Part shown: piece after piece, positions 36,426 through 44,879 of the stretch
Layout: each line of letters begins with the position of its first letter
Numbering within the stretch: position 1 is the first letter of the stretch
Source: Aquimarina aggregata
GTDB lineage: Bacteria > Bacteroidota > Bacteroidia > Flavobacteriales > Flavobacteriaceae
Direction of reading: 5' to 3'
NCBI RefSeq assembly: GCF_001632745.1
Contig: NZ_LQRT01000060.1
Coordinates: forward strand, 62,001-126,000
DNA length: 64,000 nt
Translations under genes and position numbers: made by a program
The notes under the pieces: generated by a model
Seen by the model: only the letters and a program-made list of their open reading frames with translations
Databases searched by the model: none
Told to the model about the DNA's origin: nothing

Positions 36426-36924
36426 GTAATTATATACCCGTCGTGTCCCCCAACAAACCCAAATTAACAACCTTGCAAGTATATACATTTGAGCCTTTTC
36501 CCTTCGATATAATTACTATGTAGCAGGGTGGAAAATAAATACCCTTACCATATATTAATATCATTAAGCTAATCTAATAGCTATTGTAATTTAATAGTAA
36601 ATAATAGATCATTACATGATCAATACTGAGTGATAATGTAGCTAGAAATTTAGCTGCTTTTGAATAAAACCTTAAGTGAAAAGATGAGTGTGTGTGAGAA
36701 TATTTTGATGAGACAAATATAGAAAAATTATTTTAACAAGACGAATTATTTAGTTAACATTTTTTTAAGAGTTTAAAATAGCTGTTTTTAGACTAATTTT
36801 TTTGATTTGTTTACAAGGGTAAGTCTTTTTATTTCTATGTTTAAATGGTTATGAACTTCACAAAAAACATATGGTATATGATGATTCTCATTGCGTTTTT
36901 TTGTAATAGTTCTTATAACATAAT
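36426..36924. other. Intergenic stretch of about 500 bases without a supported gene
   Basis: Very AT-rich after the first 60 bases, between convergent genes. A somewhat GC-richer patch (about 36438-36475) and short inverted runs are present, but I see no convincing open frame, tRNA-like fold or promoter pair. Confidence 0.5.
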
Positions 36925-37899
36925 CTAAAAGCATGGTGTTTTTTGATAACTTTTGTCATGAATGATAGTAAAATTGAAAACTTTACTGTCTCGACCTCTG
37001 GTATATTTTACATAGTCCCATACTCCAGAATGAATTATTTCATATCTCCCATTTATCTCAGGCCCGCGAGATTCACTATATACCAATTCGTTATATGTTG
37101 TTGTATAACTAGGATGCCCTTCCTTAAATTCTTTTTTCACAAATTGTAATCTCATGGCATCTTTCTGCCCCTCATAACGTACATTAAGAGCTATTTCTTT
37201 CTTTGAATACCCAATGGTAATGTTAGGAGTGTTACCATCATTGTTTTTAAAGCAAATAAAATGATCGATTTCTTCTTTAATTGTGGGATTCGATAAAGAA
37301 TTTTTATAGGAAGTTTCAAGAGTTTTGGTTGCAATCTCCATGGTTCGTTTTAATTCCTTGTCAAATTCGGCAGACTTTGAATCGACATGTTGGCCATCAG
37401 GTTTGATCCATCGTATCATCTTGTTATCCCAAAAATAAAATCGAGATTCTTCAACCGAGGTTTTTGTATCATCAAACTCAGGTTGTGTTGGAGGAGCATT
37501 ATATGCATGTTCTTGTGAATACATAAAATACAATTTATCATCAAGGAAATAAAATTCATGTTTCACCTTTCCTAAATGCCCGAAGTAAACAGTTTCAATT
37601 AGCCTTATTTTCTTATCTGATTTGAAGATGGTTAATTGCCCTCCTTCTGAAGAGTTTTCAAAATCATCAAGGTCTTGATGATGATATGAATGTTTGTTGT
37701 CAAGAGTCTCTTTATATAACTGACGAATTTCTGTAATTATCTGTTCATTAGTTTTAATTGGGTCGCTAGCACTATTGACATTGTTTTTTAAGTTATTTTT
37801 TGTGCTTTCTGCTGTAGGAGATGAGGTATTATCCTTACGCGTTGTATTGTTTGAGCAAGAAATAAGAAATATCGAAAAAATACAAACTACTTTGAACAT
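36925..37899 (-). CDS. Hypothetical lipoprotein
   Basis: 324 residues from the ATG that starts a clear lipoprotein signal (MFKVVCIFSIFLISC, acylated Cys15); an ATG 15 codons earlier would only add a non-signal extension. A Ser/Thr/Asn-rich linker (about 16-50) leads to a soluble domain I do not recognise. That domain has paired segments such as FYFLDDKLYFMY and FYFWDNKMIRW, suggesting repeated beta-sheet units. It is transcribed alone and converges on the exonuclease gene. The function is unknown. Confidence 0.75.
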   Translation of the reverse strand: MFKVVCIFSIFLISCSNNTTRKDNTSSPTAESTKNNLKNNVNSASDPIKTNEQIITEIRQLYKETLDNKHSYHHQDLDDFENSSEGGQLTIFKSDKKIRLIETVYFGHLGKVKHEFYFLDDKLYFMYSQEHAYNAPPTQPEFDDTKTSVEESRFYFWDNKMIRWIKPDGQHVDSKSAEFDKELKRTMEIATKTLETSYKNSLSNPTIKEEIDHFICFKNNDGNTPNITIGYSKKEIALNVRYEGQKDAMRLQFVKKEFKEGHPSYTTTYNELVYSESRGPEINGRYEIIHSGVWDYVKYTRGRDSKVFNFTIIHDKSYQKTPCF

Positions 37900-38105
37900 A
37901 ATTACTTTTTGTGTGATTTTAATATTAATAATCGTGTTTTGCAAAACAAAGATTATACCGTTGTAGGCTTACGTATAAAAAGAAAAAGTTTTAAAAATAT
38001 ACGTTTAGTATTGTAAATATATAAACTCTCTAAATAATGTAGATTGATAAATTATACATTAAGATTTAAATCAATAGATAAAAATGCTTAATCCTTTTAT
38101 TTTTT

Positions 38106-38648
38106 TTATTCTGCTTTTTGGTATGCCTCTTTAAGCCAGTGGATTAATTCATCGTCAATTTCGGTTATATTCGTTATTCGAACTCGATGTGTACACATGG
38201 CGCCAAAAGGTCCAGAATTTTCAAGTCGATCGGTAGTTGGTTTATCTTTTAATTTTAGTCCTAAATCGATTCTTGTTTTAGTTGCAGGTTTTATTAAGGC
38301 AAATTGCTTTTTCCTAATAATACTTACACTAATTTTTTTAGGTGTTATTTTGATGTCTTTTCCGAATTTTTCGACGATAACAAGTAATTGTTCATAAATA
38401 GGTTTTAGGTTTTCTTTACCTAAATATTGTTTATGCACAAGGTCTGATGGCGTATCTGTATTTTCTTTTGATAATTGTATGATAGTATTCGCAAAACCAT
38501 GTGTTACACCATGTTCTTTTTTTAAAAACGTCATTGCTTGTCCATGTTTTTCAAAGGCCTTACTTTTTAAGATTTTTTTCCACTCTTCTAATGTCTTCCC
38601 GGTCTTTTGAGGCATATTATTGATCATTGTTTGTAGTGCTTTATCCAT
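38106..38648 (-). CDS. DUF4287/DUF5655-domain protein
   Basis: A 180-residue cytoplasmic protein. Residues 1-70 match the DUF4287 pattern (MINNMPQKTGKTLEEW ... HGVTHGFANTI), a short helical domain. Residues 75-178 match DUF5655, a DUF1801-like fold with an IRKKQFALIKPATKTRIDLGL stretch, given here as IRKKQFALIK and TRIDLGL. The combination is frequent in Bacteroidota. It starts three bases after the SRPBCC gene, with which it is surely cotranscribed. No biochemical role is known. Confidence 0.85.
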   Translation of the reverse strand: MDKALQTMINNMPQKTGKTLEEWKKILKSKAFEKHGQAMTFLKKEHGVTHGFANTIIQLSKENTDTPSDLVHKQYLGKENLKPIYEQLLVIVEKFGKDIKITPKKISVSIIRKKQFALIKPATKTRIDLGLKLKDKPTTDRLENSGPFGAMCTHRVRITNITEIDDELIHWLKEAYQKAE

Positions 38649-38651
38649 GAC

Positions 38652-39236
38652 TTAGTGTTTTACAGGTTTACCAGTTTCTAAATAGGAAATTAAATTTTGA
38701 TATGACATTTCGTTGCCTTGAATAAAAAAAGCCATAAGTTTATTATATTCAGGATTGTTTTTGTATCCAATACCATATGAAACTACCTTTGTTACAGTAC
38801 GCTCAATTTCTTCAAAATAGATAATATTATAAAGATCTTTTTCATCTTTTTTCATAATTTTTGGAAAATAACTTGAAATCTCTGCTTGTAGTGTGATAAG
38901 TCTTTTTGGCACATAGTTAAGAACATGTAACACTATTGTGGTTGGGTCATTAATAGTAGCTTTCTTGTTATAGTTAGTTTTTATGGTACCATTGATTTTG
39001 AAATTAACTTCGGCGATGGGTACAAATGCACTTTCCCATCCTTTTTGCGTAGTAAAAGCGTTCCAAACAGAATCAAGAGAAACATTTACTTTAAATTCTT
39101 GGATCAATGCTAATTCGTTGATGTACGTAGAATCAACTCTAGAAATAACTCTTTTTTCTGAATTTATAGTTCTGTTTTGAGAATAAGAAATACTCCATAG
39201 TAAAAGGAAATTTACGGCACATATTATATTTTTCAT
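38652..39236 (-). CDS. Exported SRPBCC-family protein
   Basis: 194 residues. A signal peptide (ending SYSQ, about residue 20) precedes a START/SRPBCC-like ligand-binding domain, with the AHSA1-type opening VSLDSVWNAFTTQKGWESAF. Most SRPBCC proteins with this opening are cytoplasmic, so export is somewhat unusual. It overlaps nothing but lies three bases before the DUF4287/DUF5655 gene. A hydrophobic ligand is plausible but unidentified. Confidence 0.8.
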   Translation of the reverse strand: MKNIICAVNFLLLWSISYSQNRTINSEKRVISRVDSTYINELALIQEFKVNVSLDSVWNAFTTQKGWESAFVPIAEVNFKINGTIKTNYNKKATINDPTTIVLHVLNYVPKRLITLQAEISSYFPKIMKKDEKDLYNIIYFEEIERTVTKVVSYGIGYKNNPEYNKLMAFFIQGNEMSYQNLISYLETGKPVKH

Positions 39237-39295
39237 CTAGTATGTATTTACGATCTTAAAGAAAGCAAATCAAAATTATGATGTATAGTAAAAAA

Positions 39296-40126
39296 TTAAC
39301 CTTCTCTATCTAAAGGAAAAAAATTGGGTTCTCCTTTATCATAATCTTGATCAATAAATTCTTGTGGATTAAAACCAGAGAACTCTTTAAATTCTTTGAT
39401 AAAATGTGATTGATCAGAGTAGCCAAATTGATACGCAATTTGCGACCAATTTATTTTTTTTTCTTGTCGAATTTGTTGTAGAATTTCGTTAAATCGAACT
39501 ATTCTATGAAAAACTTTTGGAGTAAGTCCGCAAAACACCTTCATTTGATCAATAAAATGTTTTTGTGTTTTGGGATAGCTATCCACAATTTGTTTATGCT
39601 GGGATAGTGCTTGGTCTATGAGTTTCTGTATTGTAGATACTAGTTCTTTATTGGGTAACTTACCGGTATCAAATCTTTTTAACAGCCAATTTTCGGCAAG
39701 GTCAAATTTTTCTTTTGGAGTAGAATTTTCTACAAGTGATTTTCGTAGTTCTAAAATTTCTCTACCTAAAATTTCTTGCGCCCCACGTACTTGATTATTA
39801 AGTTTATAAATAGGAATATTTAAAAATGGATACGCGCCATAAGGTTTAAATTGGATTACAAACATCTCTGAATTTTGATGAGCAGAGATAGATAGGTAAT
39901 TTTTATGCATACCTGAAATCCAAACTTTAGTAAAAGTACCATTGGGTTTTAAGGAGACATTATCAAAAGTATTTCTAGATATCCCGTCCAATTCAAATAT
40001 GACAAAAACATGCCCAGTAGGAACCACTCTTTCTATAGAATGATCTGGTATAAAGTCTTTAAAATAGAAAATAGACTCTATATAATTTTGTAATGAATTT
40101 TGTAGTGTATGTGTTTCAAAAATCAA
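39296..40126 (-). CDS. AraC-family transcriptional regulator
   Basis: 276 residues. The N-terminal ~150 resemble the DUF6597-type sensing domain (VVPTGHVFVIFEL near the start). The C-terminal ~100 hold two helix-turn-helix motifs, with the typical WSQIAYQFGYSDQSHFIKEF and GFNPQEF ending. It lies 59 bases before the SRPBCC/DUF4287 pair on the same strand, which could be its target or part of its operon. The effector is unknown. Confidence 0.92.
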   Translation of the reverse strand: MIFETHTLQNSLQNYIESIFYFKDFIPDHSIERVVPTGHVFVIFELDGISRNTFDNVSLKPNGTFTKVWISGMHKNYLSISAHQNSEMFVIQFKPYGAYPFLNIPIYKLNNQVRGAQEILGREILELRKSLVENSTPKEKFDLAENWLLKRFDTGKLPNKELVSTIQKLIDQALSQHKQIVDSYPKTQKHFIDQMKVFCGLTPKVFHRIVRFNEILQQIRQEKKINWSQIAYQFGYSDQSHFIKEFKEFSGFNPQEFIDQDYDKGEPNFFPLDREG

Positions 40127-40283
40127 TGCCTCCTATAGTGTTTATGTTTGCAATAGAATGATTGTTATAAGATTAGTTTTTACTTAGTTTAAAGTACGAA
40201 CTAATTATTATAACGTAGTAAATATAGAATTCTCTTTATGAAATACCTAAAAACAAGATTTTTACGCACATTAAGCAATAGGG

Positions 40284-40715
40284 TTATTCAAAACTCTCTT
40301 GTGTGATAGTAAATTCAAATTTAGTTAACCCATAGCCAGTTTCGAAATCTTCTCTTCCAATAATAGTCCAATCATCATCGGATACAGTAGAGATTGTTAG
40401 TAAGAGATTATTTTCTTCTTTTGGAGTTTCATAGAATTTAATCTGGTTAAAAGTATATGATGGAAATGGATTAAACCCAAAAGCACCGTCATTAAATACT
40501 ATGGTAGATGTTTTGCTCTTGATAATTTTGGATTGATCAGGTTGATTATTAAGTTGACCGTTAAGAGTAAAAACAACCTCCAAATCAAGATCACTTTGAT
40601 TGGTAATACTATATTCTGCTGCCCCTGCAGGTTCAATAATTATTCCGCTATCATCACTTTTAGTACAACCTATGAACAAAAGTAATGACAGAGTTATAGT
40701 AAACTTAAATTTCAT
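40284..40715 (-). CDS. Hypothetical small lipoprotein
   Basis: 143 residues. The lipobox LLFIGC places the lipidated cysteine at 17, followed by an acidic spacer. The rest is predicted all-beta by its alternating hydrophobic pattern. No family is recognised. It is single-copy here, between the mod operon and the AraC gene. Confidence 0.7.
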   Translation of the reverse strand: MKFKFTITLSLLLFIGCTKSDDSGIIIEPAGAAEYSITNQSDLDLEVVFTLNGQLNNQPDQSKIIKSKTSTIVFNDGAFGFNPFPSYTFNQIKFYETPKEENNLLLTISTVSDDDWTIIGREDFETGYGLTKFEFTITQESFE

Positions 40716-40790
40716 ATATTTTGAATTATAAAGTTCATACTTTAGAGATGTTTTATAGATGTTGTTTTTGAAAATACGTTGCGCTCTTTA

Positions 40791-41666
40791 TTAAAGAACT
40801 TTCTGAATTACTGGATTAAAAGCTTTTGAAGCAACAATCACGGTATCTCCTGTAGTTAAGTTAGCGATTTCAGATTCTTGAGCAATTACTTTTACAACAT
40901 TAGTGCCTATTAAAACGGTAACAATAAAGACAACTTCTTCTTTTTGTATACTTAGGACTTCTCCTGTAAATTGAAATTTAGCGCTCATTTGATGCGTAGC
41001 AAATATGGTAGAAGGTATTCCTGATTTTATTATTTTTCCTTGTTCTAGAAGACAAACACGATCCGATAATTTTATAATTTCACCAATGTTATGACTCACC
41101 AATATTGTAGTGAGTTTATATTTTTGATGCACCTTTAAAATATAGTCCTGAAGTTTAATTCGCATTTTAGTATCTAATGCAGATAAGGGTTCATCCAGCA
41201 ATAGTATTTCGGGTTGTTGTACCAATGCTCTTGCCAATGCTACACGTTGTTGTTGTCCACCAGATAAAGTACTAGGTTTTTGATGCTGTAATTCTCCTAA
41301 CTCCATCATATCAATAAGTTCTGTAATAATACTGTTATCCTGATGCTTTTCTAGAGCATATTCTAAATTTTTAAGAACAGACATGTTAGGAAACAACGCA
41401 TAATCCTGAAACACAAAACCTAATTTTCGTTGTTGGGGTTTGAGATTGGTTTTTTTACTCGTGTCTAACCAAACAACATCATTAACAACAAGTTTACCGT
41501 TATCAGGAGTTAGTAAACCGGATATCATTCTTAAGGTAGATGTTTTTCCTGCCCCTGAGGCACCATAAAGTGTCACAAATTCTCCAGGAGTAATAGCTAA
41601 ATCGATATCAAGAGGCATCATGCCTTTTGCTGTATGTAATTTTTTATGCAACAGCAGTTGAATCAT
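40791..41666 (-). CDS. modC: Molybdate ABC transporter ATP-binding protein
   Basis: 291 residues. Walker A GASGAGKT at 35-42, signature LSGGQQQRV at 134-142, Walker B ILLLDEP at 154-160 and switch histidine at 192 form the ATPase. A single TOBE/Mop-like domain of about 65 residues ends the protein, as in ModC/CysA-type importers. It overlaps modB by four bases and is the last gene of the molybdate operon. It energises uptake of molybdate (possibly tungstate) for molybdenum cofactor. Confidence 0.93.
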   Translation of the reverse strand: MIQLLLHKKLHTAKGMMPLDIDLAITPGEFVTLYGASGAGKTSTLRMISGLLTPDNGKLVVNDVVWLDTSKKTNLKPQQRKLGFVFQDYALFPNMSVLKNLEYALEKHQDNSIITELIDMMELGELQHQKPSTLSGGQQQRVALARALVQQPEILLLDEPLSALDTKMRIKLQDYILKVHQKYKLTTILVSHNIGEIIKLSDRVCLLEQGKIIKSGIPSTIFATHQMSAKFQFTGEVLSIQKEEVVFIVTVLIGTNVVKVIAQESEIANLTTGDTVIVASKAFNPVIQKVL

Positions 41667-42337
41667 CTGTTCATTTTTTTAAGATACCCCCCATTAATAA
41701 GATATACGATTAATAAAATGCTAAAAGTAATGATCAGTAATATTAATGAATACGTATTGGCAGTGCTATAATTTAATGCTTCAACTTCATCATAGATAGC
41801 AATAGAGGCTACTTTCGTTTTACCCGGAATATTTCCTCCAATCATCAGTACAACGCCAAATTCTCCTATTGTATGTGCAAAGGAAAGTACAATACCTGTT
41901 AATAAAGCAGGTTTAATATTGGGTAAGATTATCTTTAATAATGTTTTAAATTTAGATTTACCAAGTACATACGACGCTTCTTTATATTGTTTTGGCAGAC
42001 TTGATAATCCAGCTTGTATAGGTTGTACCATAAAAGGCAAGCTATAAAAAATCGATGCAATAACAAGCCCTTCGAAAGAAAATATAAGATGTAACCCTAA
42101 CCATTCACTCACCCAGTTTCCGAATGTATTTGACGGGCTAAAGGCTAGTAATAAATAAAACCCTATTACTGTGGGCGGAAGCACCAACGGCATGCTCACC
42201 AGAGTTTCAATAACAGGTTTAATTTTTGATTTTGAATACGCTAACCAATACGCCAAAGGAATGCCTAAAAACAACAACAATACTGTAGTTATTAATGCTA
42301 ACTTAAAAGTTAATATTAAGGGTTCCCAATCTATCAT
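41663..42337 (-). CDS. modB: Molybdate ABC transporter permease
   Basis: 224 residues with five to six membrane helices. The EAA loop that contacts the ATPase reads EASYVLGKSKFKTLLKIILP, followed by the permease-typical GEFGVVLMIGG segment. Length and motif fit ModB. It overlaps both the upstream Mop gene and the downstream modC by four bases. It forms the membrane channel of the molybdate importer. Confidence 0.93.
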   Translation of the reverse strand: MIDWEPLILTFKLALITTVLLLFLGIPLAYWLAYSKSKIKPVIETLVSMPLVLPPTVIGFYLLLAFSPSNTFGNWVSEWLGLHLIFSFEGLVIASIFYSLPFMVQPIQAGLSSLPKQYKEASYVLGKSKFKTLLKIILPNIKPALLTGIVLSFAHTIGEFGVVLMIGGNIPGKTKVASIAIYDEVEALNYSTANTYSLILLIITFSILLIVYLINGGYLKKMNR

Positions 42338-42732
42338 TCACTTAATAAAATTTCGTTGGTCTTAATCATAGCAGTAACGTGATTACCTTTTGTAAGACCT
42401 AATTGGTTAACGGCTTTTGTTGTAATTACAGAAACGATGTCTCCAACACTTGTGTTAATTACTAGTTTGCTTAATAAAACACCTTTATCTACTTGGGTGA
42501 CTTGTCCTATAACTTTATTCTGTAAACTTAGATATTCTGGGGTTTGGGTAGCAATGATAACTTCAGTTTCTTTAAATAATACCTTAATAGTGGCTCCTAA
42601 TTTAAGATAAGAGGCGGTTTCGGGAGTTTCTACGATAATCGCAGTAAAAAATACATCGTTTACTCTAGTAGTAATAAGTGCTAAGCTTCCGTTTACTTCA
42701 ATAGTTGATATTTGTCCAGTAAGTGTATTCAT
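42334..42732 (-). CDS. Mop/TOBE di-domain molybdate-binding protein (molbindin-like)
   Basis: A 132-residue cytoplasmic protein made of two Mop/TOBE repeats (about 1-67 and 68-132; LTGQISTIEVNGSLALI and VIGQVTQVDKGVLLSKL open them). Stand-alone Mop proteins bind molybdate oligomerically for storage or buffering. Its gene is inserted between modA and modB with four-base overlaps at both ends, so it is made in step with the transporter. It has no helix-turn-helix, so it is not a ModE repressor. Confidence 0.88.
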   Translation of the reverse strand: MNTLTGQISTIEVNGSLALITTRVNDVFFTAIIVETPETASYLKLGATIKVLFKETEVIIATQTPEYLSLQNKVIGQVTQVDKGVLLSKLVINTSVGDIVSVITTKAVNQLGLTKGNHVTAMIKTNEILLSE

Positions 42733-43490
42733 TTTTCAGTCACAAGGTATCCAAAATTTTCAAGAATTTCTTCGGATTTTAACGAGAATAGATACTCATA
42801 AAATTTGGTTGCATTTTTTGATACTTTTTCCTTTTGTATTAAAATTACCGCTTGAGCAATAGGAGTGTAGCTGTTTTTAGGGATTGAGATCCAATTGCCT
42901 TTTCCTTTCATTTGAGGTGATAATACTACTGATTTGGTAGTAAAACCAACTTGAGCTGCTCCAGAAACTATGAATTGATTGGTTTGCGAAATACTTTCGC
43001 CATACACTAATTTGTTCTGAATTTGAGGATAAATATCATAATGTTTTAATACAGAAATTGCTGCCTCACCATAAGGGGCTGTTTTTGGATTTGCTAGTGC
43101 AATATGTTGAATATAGTCTTTATCTAAAAATTTAAGATTTGGTCGTAGCGTGTCAGAAATAGACCAAAGTATCAGACTACCATGAGCATAAATTTCAGGG
43201 GGGTTCGTTGCAAATCCTTGAGTGTATAATGCTTTGGGATATTTTGTGTCTGCAGAGATAAAAATATCATATGGGGCGCCTTCTTTAATTTGTGCGGTAA
43301 GTTTTCCTGATGAGCCAATCACTATATCACAAGAAATCCCGGTTTGTTCGGTAAAAGATTTAACAATTTCTTGTATTGCAAATTGCATATTTGCAGCTGT
43401 GGCCACAGTAATTTTTGCATGATCTTTTTTTGAGCACCCAACAGATAAGATGAATGAAAAAAATAAGATGGTCTGTGTGAAGTTTTTCAT
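42729..43490 (-). CDS. modA: Molybdate ABC transporter substrate-binding lipoprotein
   Basis: 253 residues. The lipobox ILSVGC (Cys19) anchors it at the inner membrane's outer face. The mature part has the ModA pattern: VATAANMQFAIQEI near the start, IGSSGKLTAQI, the APYDIFISAD strand-turn, and VSGAAQVGF near the hinge. It overlaps the Mop gene by four bases and begins 17 bases after the PhyH-like gene. It captures periplasmic molybdate. Confidence 0.93.
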   Translation of the reverse strand: MKNFTQTILFFSFILSVGCSKKDHAKITVATAANMQFAIQEIVKSFTEQTGISCDIVIGSSGKLTAQIKEGAPYDIFISADTKYPKALYTQGFATNPPEIYAHGSLILWSISDTLRPNLKFLDKDYIQHIALANPKTAPYGEAAISVLKHYDIYPQIQNKLVYGESISQTNQFIVSGAAQVGFTTKSVVLSPQMKGKGNWISIPKNSYTPIAQAVILIQKEKVSKNATKFYEYLFSLKSEEILENFGYLVTEK

Positions 43491-43507
43491 TTGAATTTGA
43501 GTATCTA

Positions 43508-44224
43508 TTATAATTCAAAACGTTCTTGCCAATTTAAGGAGCTTTCCAGTTCATGGTTACAGAATTCTAAATGGATCACACGTCTTCGCTTACCATTTGT
43601 AGTCTTATTAGATGCATGTAAAGTCAAAGGTTTCATTAGCATGACACCACCTTCCTCAATAGCGCAAACGTGTTCTGTTTCTATATTCCAGTCAATGGAT
43701 TCGGGACGATATATATTCTTTAAATGTGATTTAGGAATTACCTTTAGTGCACCATTGTTTTTGTCTGTTTCATCTAGATGAACTCTTAATGTGATGGTGT
43801 TTTGTAAAATTTCAATAGGTGGTTGAACGCCGTACTGGCCTCTTTTGAATGTCCAATTAGTATATCCTGGAATATCGATTTTTTTGTTTACCGAAATACT
43901 TAAATCTTGATGATACCCAACAAACCAATTAGATGTACTTGGTTTGTCAAAATAAATAGCTTTGGTTAAAAAGTACTTGGTGTCAAATAATTCTGATAAA
44001 AGGTTTGTTAGTTTTACATTAAATAACAATTCCCGTAGTCTAGGAACTACATTGTTTAGTTGTCTTATAGCAAATAAGTCTTTAGTTCTTAAAAATGACT
44101 CTTCTTTTTTTTGAGAGTGTTTTATACATGTTGCTATTTGATCAATTTCGGATTCTGTATATAAACTCTTAATGATTGAATACCCATTTTCTTCTAAAGC
44201 TTTTTTATTTAGTGTATAATCCAT
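43508..44224 (-). CDS. Phytanoyl-CoA dioxygenase family (Fe(II)/2-oxoglutarate) protein
   Basis: A 238-residue cytoplasmic enzyme. The iron triad is His105-x-Asp107 (GYHQDLSI) and His203 (LTLHASN), with Arg214/215 as probable 2-oxoglutarate contacts. The overall spacing fits the PhyH family of hydroxylases. It lies 14 bases after a GNAT gene and 17 bases before modA, all on one strand, so it is probably cotranscribed with the molybdate genes although no metabolic link is evident. The substrate is unknown. Confidence 0.88.
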   Translation of the reverse strand: MDYTLNKKALEENGYSIIKSLYTESEIDQIATCIKHSQKKEESFLRTKDLFAIRQLNNVVPRLRELLFNVKLTNLLSELFDTKYFLTKAIYFDKPSTSNWFVGYHQDLSISVNKKIDIPGYTNWTFKRGQYGVQPPIEILQNTITLRVHLDETDKNNGALKVIPKSHLKNIYRPESIDWNIETEHVCAIEEGGVMLMKPLTLHASNKTTNGKRRRVIHLEFCNHELESSLNWQERFEL

Positions 44225-44238
44225 TTTCGAATTTATAA

Positions 44239-44760
44239 TTACTTATTTTTTTTCATCCAAGACATCTTATCGATCTTATATCTTCGATTATTACAGTTAT
44301 CATTGGCATTAAAGAATTCTTTATCACGACATAAGAACTTATCTAAAATCTTTGCCGATCTACTATTATCTATGGTGACATCTGCGGTAATTATATCGCA
44401 GTTCATAGTATAAAATCCATAATCAATTAGTCCTTTGGCAATCTCGGTTCCGTATCCTTTTCCCCAATACGTTTCTCTTAAACGATATCCAATTTCGTCT
44501 TGATTTGCATCATTTTTTAAAAAAGCACATAGACCGATAAAATCGTTTTCAAGTTTACTCTCGATTGCCCATACTTTTGTATCCGAAGTCATATGATCAA
44601 TGTTCATAACACAATGTAGATGTTTGTCACTATCTTCTCGTGACATTGCTGGCCTTGGAACAAGGTTCATAACATTCGGATTGCCCATCATATCAAAATA
44701 TGCATCTTTGTCTTGTATAGTAAGATATCTAACAATAAGCTTTTGTGTTTCGAAGATCAT
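44239..44760 (-). CDS. GNAT-family N-acetyltransferase (RimJ-like)
   Basis: 173 residues. The acetyl-CoA site is GKGYGT at 100-105, preceded by YRLRETYW as in ribosomal-protein-acetyltransferase-like members. The opening IFETQKLIVRYLT is also typical. It heads the run GNAT-PhyH-modA-Mop-modB-modC. An exact TAnnTTTG box (TAGTTTTG) lies at 44779-44786 on the minus strand, 18 bases upstream, though I see no clear TTTG partner. The substrate is unknown. Confidence 0.88.
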   Translation of the reverse strand: MIFETQKLIVRYLTIQDKDAYFDMMGNPNVMNLVPRPAMSREDSDKHLHCVMNIDHMTSDTKVWAIESKLENDFIGLCAFLKNDANQDEIGYRLRETYWGKGYGTEIAKGLIDYGFYTMNCDIITADVTIDNSRSAKILDKFLCRDKEFFNANDNCNNRRYKIDKMSWMKKNK

Positions 44761-44826
44761 AAAAACTAGTTATATAATACAAAACTAAACTTTTTAGACG
44801 TGCTATTTTTTATTAAATTAAGAAAT

Positions 44827-44858
44827 TAAATGCCCTACTCATTCGGGTAGGGCATTTA
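44827..44858 (-). terminator. Intrinsic terminator of the tryptophanase gene
   Basis: A perfect 12-bp stem with an 8-base loop, 22 bases after the tryptophanase stop, followed on the minus strand by a T-rich run. Confidence 0.75.
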
Positions 44859-44879
44859 GTAATTTGCCAAACTTGATTT

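Noticed and set aside
36455..36520. Short minus-strand frame rich in Trp, Cys and Gly as a peptide precursor
   Set aside because: The frame runs into the exonuclease terminator, has no leader pattern and no modification enzymes nearby.
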